Counted from the first letter of the stretch, positions 52,429-62,577 are shown. The stretch is 64,000 nucleotides of DNA from Methylobacterium radiotolerans JCM 2831 (GCF_000019725.1 NC_010505.1:2917001-2981000); one strand, 5' to 3'. The notes: generated by a model from the letters alone, not told the origin. Numbers and translations are program-made.

Positions 52429-53679
52429 ATGCGACTGGACGAGCCGTCATCGGCCCCGCGCGTCCTGATCTACAGCCACGATACCTTCGGGCTCGGGCAT
52501 CTGCGCCGCTCGCGGGCGATCGCCAACGCGATCGTGGCGAGCAACCGCAGCGCCCGGGCGATGATCGTCTCGGGCTCGCCGGTGGTCGACCGCTTCGCCT
52601 TCGCGCCGGGTGTTCGCACGGTCCGGCTGCCGCCGGTGACCAAGTTCGCCGACGGCGGCTATGCCAGCCTGGACGGCGCGACCCCGCTGGCGCGCACCGT
52701 CGAGCAGCGCTCCGCGATCATCGCCCAGGCCTGCGCCGCCTTTCGGCCCGACCTGATCATCGTCGACAAGGAACCGGCCGGCTTCCACGGCGAGCTGCTG
52801 CCTGTGCTGGAGCAGGCCGCCGAACGCGACATCCGCCTCGTCCTGGGCCTGCGCGACGTCCTCGACGACGCCGACCGCCTCGTCCCCGAATGGGAGCGCA
52901 AGGGTGCGGCCGAGACGATGGCGCGATTCTACGACGAGATCTGGGTCTACGGGCTGAGCCGCATCCACGAGCCCCTGGCGGCGCTGCCGATGGAGCCCGA
53001 CATGGCCGCCCGCATCGACGCGCGCCTGATCTACACCGGCTATCTTCGCCGGGAGCTCCCGGAACGCCGCGCTGGCCGCGAGGAGCCGCCGGTGGCCGAC
53101 GGCCCCTTCATCCTGGTGACGCCGGGCGGTGGCGGCGACGGGGCAGCCCTGATCGACTGGGTGATCGCCGCCTACGAGGCCGATCCCGCGATTCCCCTCC
53201 CCGCGCTCATCGCCTTCGGTCCCTTCCTCGATGCCGGGACCCGGGACGGGTTCGCGGCGCGCATCCGCCGCCTCGGCGACCGGATCGCGGCCATCACCTT
53301 CGACAGCGAGATCGAGTTCCTGATGCGCAAGGCCACCGGCGTGGTCGCTATGGGGGGCTACAACACCTTCTGCGAGATCCTGTCCTTTGACCGCCGGGCG
53401 GTCCTCGTGCCCCGGACCGAGCCGCGGCGGGAGCAGGCGATCCGGGCGCTCGCGGCCGAGCGGCTCGGCCTCGCGCGGGTGCTGATGGAGGCGGAAGGCC
53501 GGGCGCCGGCGCGCATGGCGACGGCACTCCGCGACTTGCCGGGACAGGACCCGCCGTCGCGGGTGCTGGTGCCGGGTCTGCTCGACGGCCTCGACGCGGT
53601 CGCGCGCCGCGTCAGGGCGCTCACCGCGCGCGGCGGCGCGGACGCCGCAGCCCGCCCGTGCCTGCAGGCCTATTCGTGA
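52429..53679 (+). CDS. GT28/MurG-like glycosyltransferase
   Basis: A 416-aa soluble or peripheral GT-B protein. Residues 10-40 hold the acceptor-side signature VLIYSHDTFGLGHLRRSRAI, as in MurG-like families. The nucleotide-sugar side has ILVTPGGGGDGAALIDW near residue 225 and VVAMGGYNTFCEILSFDRRA at 305-324, then VPRTEPRREQAIRALAAERL. Donor and acceptor are unknown. First gene of a run of eight overlapping genes; the next gene starts at the stop codon of this one (GTGA). Confidence 0.85.
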   Translation: MRLDEPSSAPRVLIYSHDTFGLGHLRRSRAIANAIVASNRSARAMIVSGSPVVDRFAFAPGVRTVRLPPVTKFADGGYASLDGATPLARTVEQRSAIIAQACAAFRPDLIIVDKEPAGFHGELLPVLEQAAERDIRLVLGLRDVLDDADRLVPEWERKGAAETMARFYDEIWVYGLSRIHEPLAALPMEPDMAARIDARLIYTGYLRRELPERRAGREEPPVADGPFILVTPGGGGDGAALIDWVIAAYEADPAIPLPALIAFGPFLDAGTRDGFAARIRRLGDRIAAITFDSEIEFLMRKATGVVAMGGYNTFCEILSFDRRAVLVPRTEPRREQAIRALAAERLGLARVLMEAEGRAPARMATALRDLPGQDPPSRVLVPGLLDGLDAVARRVRALTARGGADAAARPCLQAYS

Positions 53680-54956
53680 GCGCCAAGCGGGTCGCCGTGG
53701 TGCTGAAGGGCTATCCGCGGCTCTCCGAGACCTTCATCGCCCAGGAGTTGCTGGCGCTGGAACGGTGCGGCCTGGCCCTCGAGATCTGGTCGCTCCGGCG
53801 CCCGACCGACCGGGCGCGCCACCCGATGCACGCGCAGATCCGCGCCGACGCTGCCTACCTGCCCGAATACCTGCGCGACGCGCCACTGCGGGTGCTTCGC
53901 GGGCTGGGCGCGGCACTCCGCCGGCCGAACCTGCCCGCGCTGCTGGCGCTGTTCGCCCGCGATCTCCGGCGCGACCCGACGGCGTCGCGGCTGCGGCGCC
54001 TCGGGCAGGCACTGGTCCTCGCCCGGGAATTGCCGGCCGAGGTCGCCCATATCCACGTGCACTTCCTCCACACGCCCGCCAGCGTCGCCCGCTACACCGC
54101 GCTCCTGACCGGGCGCCGGTGGAGCTTCTCGGCGCACGCCAAGGACATCTGGACGACGCCCGACTGGGAGCTGACCGAGAAGCTGCGCGACGCCGAATGG
54201 GGCGTGACCTGCACCCGCGACGGGCTCGCGCGCCTGCAGGCCCTCGCGCCGGGCCGGACGCAGCTCGCCTATCACGGGCTCGACCTGGCGCGCTTTCCGG
54301 CCCCCCCGCCGCCGCGCGAGCCGCGCGACGGGATGGATCCGGACCGCGCCCTCCGGCTCCTCTGCGTCGGCCGGCTGGTCGCCAAGAAGGGGCACGATGA
54401 CCTCATCGACGCTCTCGCCGCCCTGCCCGCGCACCTGCACTGGCGGCTCGACCTGATCGGCGGCGGCGAACTCCGCGACGCCCTGGAGGCCCGGATCGCT
54501 GCCGGCGGCCTCGCGGAGCGCGTCCGTTTCCGCGGCGCGCTGGCGCAGCCCGCGGTGATCGAGGCCATGCGCGCGGCCGACCTCTTCGTCCTGCCGACGA
54601 AGCCCGCGCCCGGCGGCGACCGCGACGGCCTGCCGAACGTGCTGATGGAGGCCGCGAGTCAGGCGCTCCCGATCCTGGCGACCGCCTTCGCCGGCACGCC
54701 GGAATTCATCACCGACGGGGTCCACGGCGTCCTGGTCCCGCCCGGCGAGCCGGCGGCGCTCGCCGACGCTCTCACCCGTCTCGCGGGCGATCCTGGCTAC
54801 CGCCAGCGGCTCGGCGCGGCGGCCTTGGCCCGGCTCGTGCAGGACTTCTCCGCGGAAGCGGCGATCGCGCTGATCGCCGGCCGGCTGCGCGCCTCCGCGG
54901 GTCTGCCGCAGGATGCGGCCGCCCACGAACCGGAGCTGTCCGCGTGCGCGTCCTGA
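53676..54956 (+). CDS. GT4-family glycosyltransferase
   Basis: A 426-aa retaining GT-B enzyme. The N-terminal block VAVVLKGYPRLSETFIAQEL is characteristic of colanic-acid/WcaL-type transferases, with AHIHVHFLHTPASVARYTAL and WSFSAHAKDIWTTPDW following. The C-terminal donor site has LLCVGRLVAKKGHDDLIDAL and the acidic motif RDGLPNVLMEAASQALPILA. GTG 53676 overlaps the previous stop (GTGA); a further in-frame GTG lies six codons upstream. The product overlaps the next gene by 13 bp. The pathway is unknown; exopolysaccharide or glycolipid assembly is possible. Confidence 0.88.
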   Translation: MSAKRVAVVLKGYPRLSETFIAQELLALERCGLALEIWSLRRPTDRARHPMHAQIRADAAYLPEYLRDAPLRVLRGLGAALRRPNLPALLALFARDLRRDPTASRLRRLGQALVLARELPAEVAHIHVHFLHTPASVARYTALLTGRRWSFSAHAKDIWTTPDWELTEKLRDAEWGVTCTRDGLARLQALAPGRTQLAYHGLDLARFPAPPPPREPRDGMDPDRALRLLCVGRLVAKKGHDDLIDALAALPAHLHWRLDLIGGGELRDALEARIAAGGLAERVRFRGALAQPAVIEAMRAADLFVLPTKPAPGGDRDGLPNVLMEAASQALPILATAFAGTPEFITDGVHGVLVPPGEPAALADALTRLAGDPGYRQRLGAAALARLVQDFSAEAAIALIAGRLRASAGLPQDAAAHEPELSACAS

Positions 54957-56896
54957 TCGCGGTCACGCATCTGCTCGGCGCGGGGCACCTCACCCGTTCG
55001 GCCGCCATCGCCCGCGCCTTCGCGGCGGCCGGCCACGAGACGATGCTGGTCTCGGGCGGCGTCCCGGCACCGATGGTCCGCTCCGACGGCCTGCGCCTCG
55101 TGCAGCTGCCGCCGCTCCGGATCGCCGGCACGGATTTCTCGACGCTGCTGGACCCCGACGGACACCCGGCCGGGCCGGCACTGCTCGGGCGCCGCCGCAG
55201 CCTGATGATCGAGGCTCTGGCAGCCTTCGGGCCGGACGCGGTCGTCACCGAGCTGTTCCCGTTCGGCCGGCGCGCCCTGGCGCCCGAGTTCATGGCATTG
55301 GTGGACGCGGCTCGCGCCCTGCGGCGGCGCCCGCTCGTCCTCGCCTCCGTGCGCGACGTCCTCGTGGCCTCGACCAAGCCGCAGCGCATCGCCGAGTCGC
55401 ACGCGCGGGTTGCGGACCTCTACGACGCCGTGCTGGTCCACGGCGATCCGGCGCTCATCCCGCTCGAGGCCTCGTGGCCCCTCGACGCGGCGACCGCCGC
55501 GAAGGTCCGCTACACCGGATACGTGGATGAGGGGACCGCTCCAGCGCCGGCCTCGCACCGCTCCGGCGTGCTGGTCGCCGCCGGATCCGGGCCGGCGGGG
55601 TTCGTCCTGCTGCGTGCGGCCGCCGATGCGGCCCGGCAGCGGCCGGATCTCGGCTGGCGGATCCTGGCCGGCCACGGCGTGCCCGAGGCGGCGCTGTCCC
55701 AGATCGGCCACGGTCTGGAGCCCGGCATCCTCGGTCGCGCCCGACCCGACTATCGCGCCCTCCTGTCCGGCGCCGCCGTCTCGGTCAGCCAGTGCGGCTA
55801 CAACACGGCCGTCGATCTCCTCGTTACCCGGACACCTGCCGTCCTGGTACCCTTCGAGGCCGGCGGCGAGACCGAGCAGCGCCTGCGTGCCGAGCGCCTC
55901 GCCGCCCGGCGACTCGCCCGGGTGCTGCCCGAATCGGCGCTGACGCCCGAGAGCCTGATGCAGGCCATCGCGTCGCAAAGTGCCCTCCCTGCGCCCGGGG
56001 ACCACAGGATCGATCTGGACGGCGCCGCGCGTACGGTCGCGCTGGCCGAGGCCCTGCACGCGGGCGAGCGCGGGCGGCGCGGCCGCCTCCCGGCGGCGGA
56101 TCCGGCCTTCGACGCCGTCCACAGCGCCCTCGATGCCGTCGCGGCGCGGGGCCAGCGCGTTCGGCTGTTCTGGCGCGACGACGACGCGGTCGCGGGCGGT
56201 CCGCGACTCGACCGGCTCGTCGCTCTCGCCGCAGGGCACGGCGTCCCGCTGCTCCTCGCCGCGATTCCGACCAACATCGAGTCCTCCCTCTCGCGGCGGC
56301 TCGAAACGGCTGCCGGCGTCTCGGTCGCCGTCCACGGCCGCGCCCATCGCAATCATGCCCCGCCGGGCGAGAAGCGGGCGGAGTTCGGCGCGCACCGGCC
56401 CCTCGAGGCCCTGATGGCCGACGCCGCTGCCGGCCTGCAAATCGCCCGGCAGCGGCTGCCGGAGGCGTCGCTGCTGCCGGTTTTCGTGCCGCCGTGGAAC
56501 CGCGTCGCGCCCGACCTCGCCGCCGCCCTCCCGGATCTCGGCTATCGCGGCCTCTCGGCCGTGCCGGGTCCGCCGATCCCGGGGCTGCTCCGCCTCGACG
56601 CCACCCTCGACCCGATCGACTGGCGTGGTACCCGGGGCCTGATCGATCCCGACTGCCTGCTGCGCGGCCTCGCCGCCGACATCGCCGGCGCGCCGGAGCG
56701 GCCGCTCGGCCTTCTCACCCACCACCGCATCCACGATGAGGCCGTCTGGGACTTCGTCGGCGCGCTGGTGGACAAGCTCCTGCGGCATCCGGCGATACAG
56801 GTCTTGGATCTTCGGGGACACTTCGGCGCGGCCGCGATGGACATGGGGCCGGCGGTATCTAAGTCTCAGGTCTCACAGATCGCGAGGACGGGTTGA
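54944..56896 (+). CDS. Fusion of a MurG-like glycosyltransferase and a NodB-like polysaccharide deacetylase domain
   Basis: A 650-aa two-domain protein. Residues 1-370 are a GT-B fold: VLIAVTHLLGAGHLTRSAAI at the start and AAVSVSQCGYNTAVDLLVTR with VPFEAGGETEQRLRAERLAA at 277-321, as in UDP-sugar transferases and similar to the gene two places upstream. Residues 400-640 look like a divergent polysaccharide deacetylase: RLFWRDDDAV with Asp412-414, VAVHGRAHRNHAP with His464, His468 and His471 as likely metal ligands, then VFVPPWNRVAPDLAAALPDL and a final LTHHRIHDEAVWDFVG. It starts with GTG 54944 inside the previous gene and ends in TTGA, shared with the next. The fusion suggests transfer and deacetylation on one glycan. 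Confidence 0.82.
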   Translation: MRVLIAVTHLLGAGHLTRSAAIARAFAAAGHETMLVSGGVPAPMVRSDGLRLVQLPPLRIAGTDFSTLLDPDGHPAGPALLGRRRSLMIEALAAFGPDAVVTELFPFGRRALAPEFMALVDAARALRRRPLVLASVRDVLVASTKPQRIAESHARVADLYDAVLVHGDPALIPLEASWPLDAATAAKVRYTGYVDEGTAPAPASHRSGVLVAAGSGPAGFVLLRAAADAARQRPDLGWRILAGHGVPEAALSQIGHGLEPGILGRARPDYRALLSGAAVSVSQCGYNTAVDLLVTRTPAVLVPFEAGGETEQRLRAERLAARRLARVLPESALTPESLMQAIASQSALPAPGDHRIDLDGAARTVALAEALHAGERGRRGRLPAADPAFDAVHSALDAVAARGQRVRLFWRDDDAVAGGPRLDRLVALAAGHGVPLLLAAIPTNIESSLSRRLETAAGVSVAVHGRAHRNHAPPGEKRAEFGAHRPLEALMADAAAGLQIARQRLPEASLLPVFVPPWNRVAPDLAAALPDLGYRGLSAVPGPPIPGLLRLDATLDPIDWRGTRGLIDPDCLLRGLAADIAGAPERPLGLLTHHRIHDEAVWDFVGALVDKLLRHPAIQVLDLRGHFGAAAMDMGPAVSKSQVSQIARTG

Positions 56897-58734
56897 GCCC
56901 GCTATTGTCCATCCGCGACCTCGCGGTCGCGTTCCGCACGGAGAGCGGTCCGTTCGAGGCCCTGCACGGCCTGTCCCTCGACGTCCACCGCGGCCGGACC
57001 CTCGCGCTGGTCGGCGAGTCCGGCTCGGGCAAGTCGGTGACCGCGCAGGCGATCCTGCGGATCCTGCCGCCCGCCGCCGCCATCACCCGCGGCCGGATCC
57101 TGTTCCGGGACGGCGAGACCGAGACCGACATCGCGCGACTCCCGTCCGAGGGCGAGACGATGCGGGCGATACGCGGCCAGCGCATCGCGATGATCTTCCA
57201 GGAGCCGATGACCTGCCTGTCACCCCTCCACACGGTGGGCGACCAGATCGGCGAGGCGCTGCGGATCCATACCGGGGCGGACCGCAAGGAGGCCGATGCT
57301 CGGACCGAGGAGGCTCTCGCCCGGGTCGGCTTCCCCGACCCGCATCGCGCCCTGCGGACCTACCCGTTCGAGCTGTCCGGCGGCCTGCGCCAGCGCGCCA
57401 TGATCGCCATGGCGCTGATCCTGAAGCCCGCGCTCCTAGTCGCCGACGAGCCGACCACCGCCCTCGACGTCACCACACAGGCCCAGATCCTCGCCCTGCT
57501 GGCCCGGCTCCAGGACGAGACCGGGATGGCGATCCTGCTGATCACCCACGATCTCGGCGTGGTCGCCAACATCGCCCACGACGTGGCCGTCCTCTACCGC
57601 GGCCGCCTGGTGGAGGCGGGCCCGCGCGACACGGTGATGCGCGCGCCGGGCCACGCCTATCTCCGCGCGCTCCTCCACGCCGTGCCGCGATTCGATATGG
57701 CGCCCGGCGAGCGGCTGACGCCGATCCGCCCGGCCAAGGCCGAGATCCCGCCCGGCCAGACGCCCGCGCCGCTGGCCGGGCCGATCCTGCAGGTAGAGGG
57801 GGTGAGCAAGAACTTCACGCTGCGCGCCGGTCGGCTGTGGCAGAAGCCGCGGATCGTCCACGCCGTGTCCGACGTGTCCTTGAGCCTCGCGGCGGGCCAG
57901 ACGCTGGGGCTCGTCGGCGAGTCCGGGTCGGGTAAGACCACGGTCTCGAAGATGATCATGCGGGCGCTCCGGCCCGATTCCGGGCGGATCCTGTTCGACG
58001 ACGGCAGCGGCCCGCGGGACGTCCACGCTCTGAACGGCGACGCCCTCTTCGCGTACCGCCGCACGGTCCAGTTCGTGTTTCAGGACCCCTACGCGTCCCT
58101 CGACCCGCGCATGACCGTCCGGCAGATCCTGTCGGAGCCGATGGAGATCCACGGGGTCCCGGCGGCGGAGCGGCGGGAGCGCTGCCGCGCCCTGATGGCC
58201 ATGGTCGGCCTGGAGCCGAGCGGTCTCGGCCGCTACCCGCACGCCTTCTCGGGCGGGCAGCGGCAGCGCATCGGCATCGCCCGGGCGCTGGCCCCGAAGC
58301 CGCGGCTGCTGGTGCTCGACGAGCCGGTCTCGGCCCTCGACGTCTCTGTCCAGGCGCAGATCCTGAACCTGCTCAAGGACCTCCAGGCCGCCCTGGGCCT
58401 CTCCTACCTCATCGTTTCCCACAATCTGGCAGTGATCGACTACATGGCGGACACCATCAGCGTGATGTGCCGGGGCCGCATCGTCGAGGAGGCGCCGCGC
58501 GCGGCCCTGTTCCGCCGGCCCGTCCATCCCTACACGCGGGCGCTGCTCGCCGCCGTGCCCGATCCGAGCCTGGACCATCCCCTGGATTTCGCGGCCGTCG
58601 CCGCCGACCGCAACGACCCGACCCGCTGGGAGGAGCCCTTCCGCCTGGCTCCCGACGAGGCCGGCGCGATGCGCGCGGTCGAGACCGGCCACCGGGTGCG
58701 CTTCGGCGCCGCCCCCAGGGCGGAGGCCGCGTGA
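56893..58734 (+). CDS. Fused two-domain ABC transporter ATPase (DppD-DppF type)
   Basis: A 613-aa ATPase carrying both nucleotide-binding domains of a peptide/nickel-class importer in one chain. First domain: Walker A GESGSGKS at 41-48, signature [16 protein letters not shown], Walker [14 protein letters not shown]. Second domain: Walker A GESGSGKT at 342-349, [33 protein letters not shown]. The oligopeptide-type C-terminal region ([20 protein letters not shown]) closes the protein; the one after the first domain is also present ([16 protein letters not shown]). TTG 56893 overlaps the previous stop (TTGA). It should energise the permeases encoded 3-7 kb downstream. Confidence 0.94.
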   Translation: MSPLLSIRDLAVAFRTESGPFEALHGLSLDVHRGRTLALVGESGSGKSVTAQAILRILPPAAAITRGRILFRDGETETDIARLPSEGETMRAIRGQRIAMIFQEPMTCLSPLHTVGDQIGEALRIHTGADRKEADARTEEALARVGFPDPHRALRTYPFELSGGLRQRAMIAMALILKPALLVADEPTTALDVTTQAQILALLARLQDETGMAILLITHDLGVVANIAHDVAVLYRGRLVEAGPRDTVMRAPGHAYLRALLHAVPRFDMAPGERLTPIRPAKAEIPPGQTPAPLAGPILQVEGVSKNFTLRAGRLWQKPRIVHAVSDVSLSLAAGQTLGLVGESGSGKTTVSKMIMRALRPDSGRILFDDGSGPRDVHALNGDALFAYRRTVQFVFQDPYASLDPRMTVRQILSEPMEIHGVPAAERRERCRALMAMVGLEPSGLGRYPHAFSGGQRQRIGIARALAPKPRLLVLDEPVSALDVSVQAQILNLLKDLQAALGLSYLIVSHNLAVIDYMADTISVMCRGRIVEEAPRAALFRRPVHPYTRALLAAVPDPSLDHPLDFAAVAADRNDPTRWEEPFRLAPDEAGAMRAVETGHRVRFGAAPRAEAA

Positions 58735-59600
58735 TGCAGGCCCGGCCGCCCGTGATGCTGGAGCGCCTGCGCCGCAAGGTGCTGTCGCCCTTCTTCGACC
58801 GCCTGGGCTACGACCTCGTCCCAGCCGCCCCCGACTGGAGTCACCGGCCGACCTCGCCGCGCGAGGTGGCGACCCTGCTCGAATCGGCAGCCGCCATCCT
58901 GGAACGCGATCTCGCCGCCGCCGGCCTCGTCCCCGACGGCGACGTGCTCGGGCAGGTCCGGGCGTTCTGGGATCTGATTCCGACAGCCCCCGTCCGGCAG
59001 CGGCGCGGCGGCAGCGGCTTCAACGGTGCGCTGCAGCTCTACGTCGCCATGCGCGCGCTGCGGCCCGACTTCGTGATCGAATCGGGCGTCTTCCGAGGCC
59101 TCACCACCTGGGTGATCCGGCAGGCCCGCCCGCGGGCGCGGATCTTCTGCCACGATCCGGACCTGTCGGGCCTCCAGTACCGCGACCGGCAGGCGCGCTA
59201 CAGCACCGCCGACTGGTCGACCGCCGACTGGGCTGTGCTCGACCCGGCGCGGACGGTGGCGTTCTTCGACGACCACGTCGCGCAGGGCCGGCGGGTCGTC
59301 GAGGCGCAGGCCCGCGGGCTGACCCGACTGCTCTTCGACGACGACGCGGCCGGGCACCGGATCCACGCCCATGGTGGCCCCGCGCATCCGACCATCGCGA
59401 TGATCACCGGGCCCGAGCGCAGCCCGGAGCCGATCCGCTGGACGCGGAACGGCCGCCACTTCGAGCAGCCGGCCGACGACGCCCTGGTGCGGCAGGCCGC
59501 CGGGCTGATCGCCCGGTCCCACGCGTTCGACGACCTGCACAGGGCGACCGGCTATTCGCCCGCGCGGCTCACCTCCGTGACCTTGCGGGGCAGCCCATGA
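58734..59600 (+). CDS. Methyltransferase-like protein within the ABC operon
   Basis: A 288-aa protein of unassigned function. LRPDFVIESGVFRGLTTWVI at 110-128 resembles motif I of class I SAM-dependent enzymes, followed by an acidic end of the second strand (RIFCHDPDLSGLQYRD) and AFFDDHVAQGRRVVEAQARG with LLFDDDAAGH around residue 202, which could bind metal. This is reminiscent of the cephalosporin-hydroxylase/rhamnosyl O-methyltransferase group, but I cannot assign it. There is no signal peptide. ATG 58734 overlaps the ATPase stop (TGATG) and its own stop overlaps the next start (ATGA). Confidence 0.7.
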   Translation: MQARPPVMLERLRRKVLSPFFDRLGYDLVPAAPDWSHRPTSPREVATLLESAAAILERDLAAAGLVPDGDVLGQVRAFWDLIPTAPVRQRRGGSGFNGALQLYVAMRALRPDFVIESGVFRGLTTWVIRQARPRARIFCHDPDLSGLQYRDRQARYSTADWSTADWAVLDPARTVAFFDDHVAQGRRVVEAQARGLTRLLFDDDAAGHRIHAHGGPAHPTIAMITGPERSPEPIRWTRNGRHFEQPADDALVRQAAGLIARSHAFDDLHRATGYSPARLTSVTLRGSP

Positions 59601-61564
59601 CGACCTGGGACCCGGGGGACATCGTCCCGTCCGCTCTCCCGCACCGGAACGTAGGCGACAGTACCGTGTCCCGCCGCGCCCTCCTCGCCGGGCTCGGCGC
59701 CGCGGCGATCTGGGCGCGTGCGCCGTCGCGGGCCTTCGCCGACACCCCGCCGGCCGACGCGCCCGGGCTGCCGGCCACCCCCTACGTGGCCGACCTCGCC
59801 GCACACGGACGCCGCCTCGGCAGCGCCGGCGGCACGATCCGGACCCTGATCGCCAAGGCACGGGACGTCCGCTACCTGTCGGTCTACGGCTACACCCGCC
59901 TCATCGGCTACGATGCCGATCTCAACCTGCGGCCCGACGTGCTGGAGCGCGTCGATGTCGAGGGCGGCCGCTTCACCTTCACGCTTCGCCAGGGCCACCG
60001 CTGGTCGGACGGGCACCCGTTCACCACGGAGGATTTCCGCTACTACTGGGAGGATGTCGCCAACGAGAAGGCGCTGAGCCCCGACGGGCCGCCGGCCTTC
60101 TTCCGCGTGGACGGCAAGCTGCCGACAGTCGAGTTCCTCGATCCGGTCACCGTCCGCTACAGTTGGGACCGGCCGAACCCGATGTTCCTGCCGGCCCTGG
60201 CGGCGCCGCGCGACCCGCTGATCTACCGGCCGTCGCACTACCTCAAGCCGTACCACGCCCGCTACATCGGGAAGGATGCGGCCGACGCGAAGGCCAAGGC
60301 GCTCAAGCTCCGCAGCTGGGCGGCCCTGCACAATCGTCTCGACGACAATTACGAGCTGAACAACCCGGACTGCCCGACCCTGCAGGGCTGGGTGCCGCGG
60401 ACCCGCTCGCCGGCCACCCGGTTCCGGTTCGAGCGCAACCGCAGCTACCACCGGGTCGACACGGCTGGCACGCAGCTGCCCTACGTCGACACGATCGTGA
60501 TGGACGTGGCCTCCCAGGGCCTCCTGGTCGCCAAGACCAACGCAGGCGAGGCGGACCTGATGTTCCGCGGCCTGATGATGCCCGATATCCCGAGTCTCAA
60601 GGAGGGTGAGGCGGCGCATCGCTATCGCACCAACCTGTGGCCCGTGGCCCGCGGCTCGGAGATCGCGCTCTACCCCAACCTCACCACGACGGATCCGGCG
60701 TGGCGGCAGCTCAACCGCGACGTGCGTTACCGGCACGCCCTGTCGCTCGCCATCGACCGGCGCACCCTGAACAACACGCTCCTGTTTGGCCTGGGTACCG
60801 AGGGCAACGACACGATCGTGCCGGAGAGCGCGCTGTTCGAGCCCGAGATGCGGACCCTCCACGCAACCTACGACCCGGCCCGGGCCGCCAAGCTGCTGGA
60901 CGAGATCGGGCTGACGGCCCGCGACGGGTCCGGCACCCGGCTGCTGCCCGGCGGGCGCGCGCTGGAGCTGGTGGTGGAGAGCGACGGCGAGGCCGAGATG
61001 GTGCTCGACGCGCTGCTCCTCATCACGGAATTCTGGCGCGAGGTCGGCATCCGCCTGATCACCAAGCCGCAGGAGCGCACGAACCTGCACCGGCGCTCCA
61101 TCGCGGGTGTCACCGTCATGGTGGCCGCCCAGGGCCTCGATCTGGCCGTCCCGACCGCGATCATGCCGCCGACCGAGCTGAGCCCGGCCCAGCCGGAGCA
61201 CTATTCCTGGCCGTTGTGGAGCATGAACGTCGAGAGCCGCGGCAAGAGCGGCGAGCCCTGCGACGTCCCGGAAGTCCAGCGCCTCATCGAGCTCGACCGG
61301 GAGTGGCGCCACACCGACGATGCCGGCCGGCAGGCCGCGATCTGGCGCGAGATGCTGATGAACCACGCGCGCAACACGTGGGTGATCGGCACGGTGGCGG
61401 GCGCGCTCCAGCCGGTGGTCGGCGCCGATCGCCTGATCAACCTCCCGAAGCGCGCCCTCTACTCCTGGGAGCCCACCGCGATGATCGGCGTGCAGCGCCT
61501 CGACGAGCTGTTCTGGGACAAGGGCGCCGAGCCTGGCGCCGACAAGCGCGCGGAGGCCCGGTGA
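59597..61564 (+). CDS. Peptide-class ABC substrate-binding protein (SBP_bac_5) with Tat-type signal
   Basis: A 655-aa periplasmic binding protein. The N-terminus has a late signal: twin-arginine-like VSRRALLAGLGAAAIWA at about residues 24-40, ending in RAFA. SBP_bac_5 marks follow: LRQGHRWSDGHPFTTEDFRY, then YVDTIVMDVASQGLLVAKTN, then VRYRHALSLAIDRRTLNNTL and AKLLDEIGLTARDGSGTR. It is larger than DppA or OppA (about 540), as in the MppA/YejA-like and large-solute branch. The ligand is unknown; linkage to glycosyltransferases allows a glycopeptide or muropeptide. ATG 59597 overlaps the previous stop. Confidence 0.92.
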   Translation: MTTWDPGDIVPSALPHRNVGDSTVSRRALLAGLGAAAIWARAPSRAFADTPPADAPGLPATPYVADLAAHGRRLGSAGGTIRTLIAKARDVRYLSVYGYTRLIGYDADLNLRPDVLERVDVEGGRFTFTLRQGHRWSDGHPFTTEDFRYYWEDVANEKALSPDGPPAFFRVDGKLPTVEFLDPVTVRYSWDRPNPMFLPALAAPRDPLIYRPSHYLKPYHARYIGKDAADAKAKALKLRSWAALHNRLDDNYELNNPDCPTLQGWVPRTRSPATRFRFERNRSYHRVDTAGTQLPYVDTIVMDVASQGLLVAKTNAGEADLMFRGLMMPDIPSLKEGEAAHRYRTNLWPVARGSEIALYPNLTTTDPAWRQLNRDVRYRHALSLAIDRRTLNNTLLFGLGTEGNDTIVPESALFEPEMRTLHATYDPARAAKLLDEIGLTARDGSGTRLLPGGRALELVVESDGEAEMVLDALLLITEFWREVGIRLITKPQERTNLHRRSIAGVTVMVAAQGLDLAVPTAIMPPTELSPAQPEHYSWPLWSMNVESRGKSGEPCDVPEVQRLIELDREWRHTDDAGRQAAIWREMLMNHARNTWVIGTVAGALQPVVGADRLINLPKRALYSWEPTAMIGVQRLDELFWDKGAEPGADKRAEAR

Positions 61565-62577
61565 TCGCCCAGATCCTTCGCCGCGTCGTCACCATGGCGG
61601 TGACGCTGCTGGTCATCTCGGCCCTCGTCTTCGTGATCATCAAGCTGCCGCCCGGTGACTACCTGACCAACCGGATCATGGAGCTGCGGGCCACCGGCGA
61701 CGCCAGTTCCGTGGCGAAGGCCGAGCTGCTCATCAAGCAGTACGGGCTCGACCGGCCGGTCTGGCAGCAATACCTGATGTGGATCGGCGTGCTGCCCGGG
61801 TCGGTCGGGTTCTCGGGGCTGCTTCAGGGCGACTGGGGCTGGTCGTTCGAGTACGACAAGCCGGTGGCGGACGTCGTCGGCGACGCCCTGTGGCTCACCC
61901 TGCTGATCAACCTGACGGCGGTGGTGTTCGTCCACCTCGTGGCGATCCCGGCGGCGATCTACTCCGCGACGCACCGCAACACGTTCGGCGACGCTGTCGT
62001 CACTCTGCTCGGCTATGTCGGCCTCGCGGTGCCGGGCTTCCTGCTCGCCCTGATCCTGCTGTTCTACGCCAACCGGTGGTTCGGGCTGTCGATTGGCGGT
62101 CTCTACGATTCGGCCCTCACCAACCAGCCCTGGACCTGGGAGAAGCTCCGCTCGCTCATGGCGCACCTGATCGTGCCGACGCTGGTGATCGGCCTCGGCG
62201 GCACCGCGGCCATGATCCGGCGCATGCGCGCCAACCTGCTCGACGAACTGGCCAAGCCCTACACCGTCACCGCCCGCGCCAAGGGTCTGCCGCCCCTGCA
62301 GGCGCTGCTGAAATACCCGTTCCGGATGTCGCTGAACCCGTTCGTGGCGGATATCGGCAACCTGCTGCCGCACCTCGTCTCGGGTTCGGTGCTGGTCTCC
62401 CTGGTGCTCAGCCTGCCGACCGTCGGGCCGCTGCTCCTCGAGGCCCTGCGCAGCCAGGACCAGTTCATGGCCGGGTTCATCCTGATGTTCGTCGCGGCCC
62501 TGACCCTCGTCGGCATGCTGATCTCGGACCTGATCCTGGTCTGGCTCGATCCGCGCATCCGCATGGGCCTGCGATGA
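61561..62577 (+). CDS. Peptide-class ABC transporter permease (DppB/YejB type)
   Basis: A 338-aa inner-membrane permease. The first helix is VVTMAVTLLVISALVFVIIK, with the family loop PPGDYLTNR, then about five further helices. The EAA coupling motif lies in LLDELAKPYTVTARAKGLPP. GTG 61561 is preferred because it overlaps the SBP stop as GTGA and gives the standard N-terminus IAQILRRVV. The periplasmic loop between helices 1 and 2 is long (residues 33-110) and includes GDWGWSFEYDKPV, the family block. Confidence 0.93.
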   Translation: MIAQILRRVVTMAVTLLVISALVFVIIKLPPGDYLTNRIMELRATGDASSVAKAELLIKQYGLDRPVWQQYLMWIGVLPGSVGFSGLLQGDWGWSFEYDKPVADVVGDALWLTLLINLTAVVFVHLVAIPAAIYSATHRNTFGDAVVTLLGYVGLAVPGFLLALILLFYANRWFGLSIGGLYDSALTNQPWTWEKLRSLMAHLIVPTLVIGLGGTAAMIRRMRANLLDELAKPYTVTARAKGLPPLQALLKYPFRMSLNPFVADIGNLLPHLVSGSVLVSLVLSLPTVGPLLLEALRSQDQFMAGFILMFVAALTLVGMLISDLILVWLDPRIRMGLR

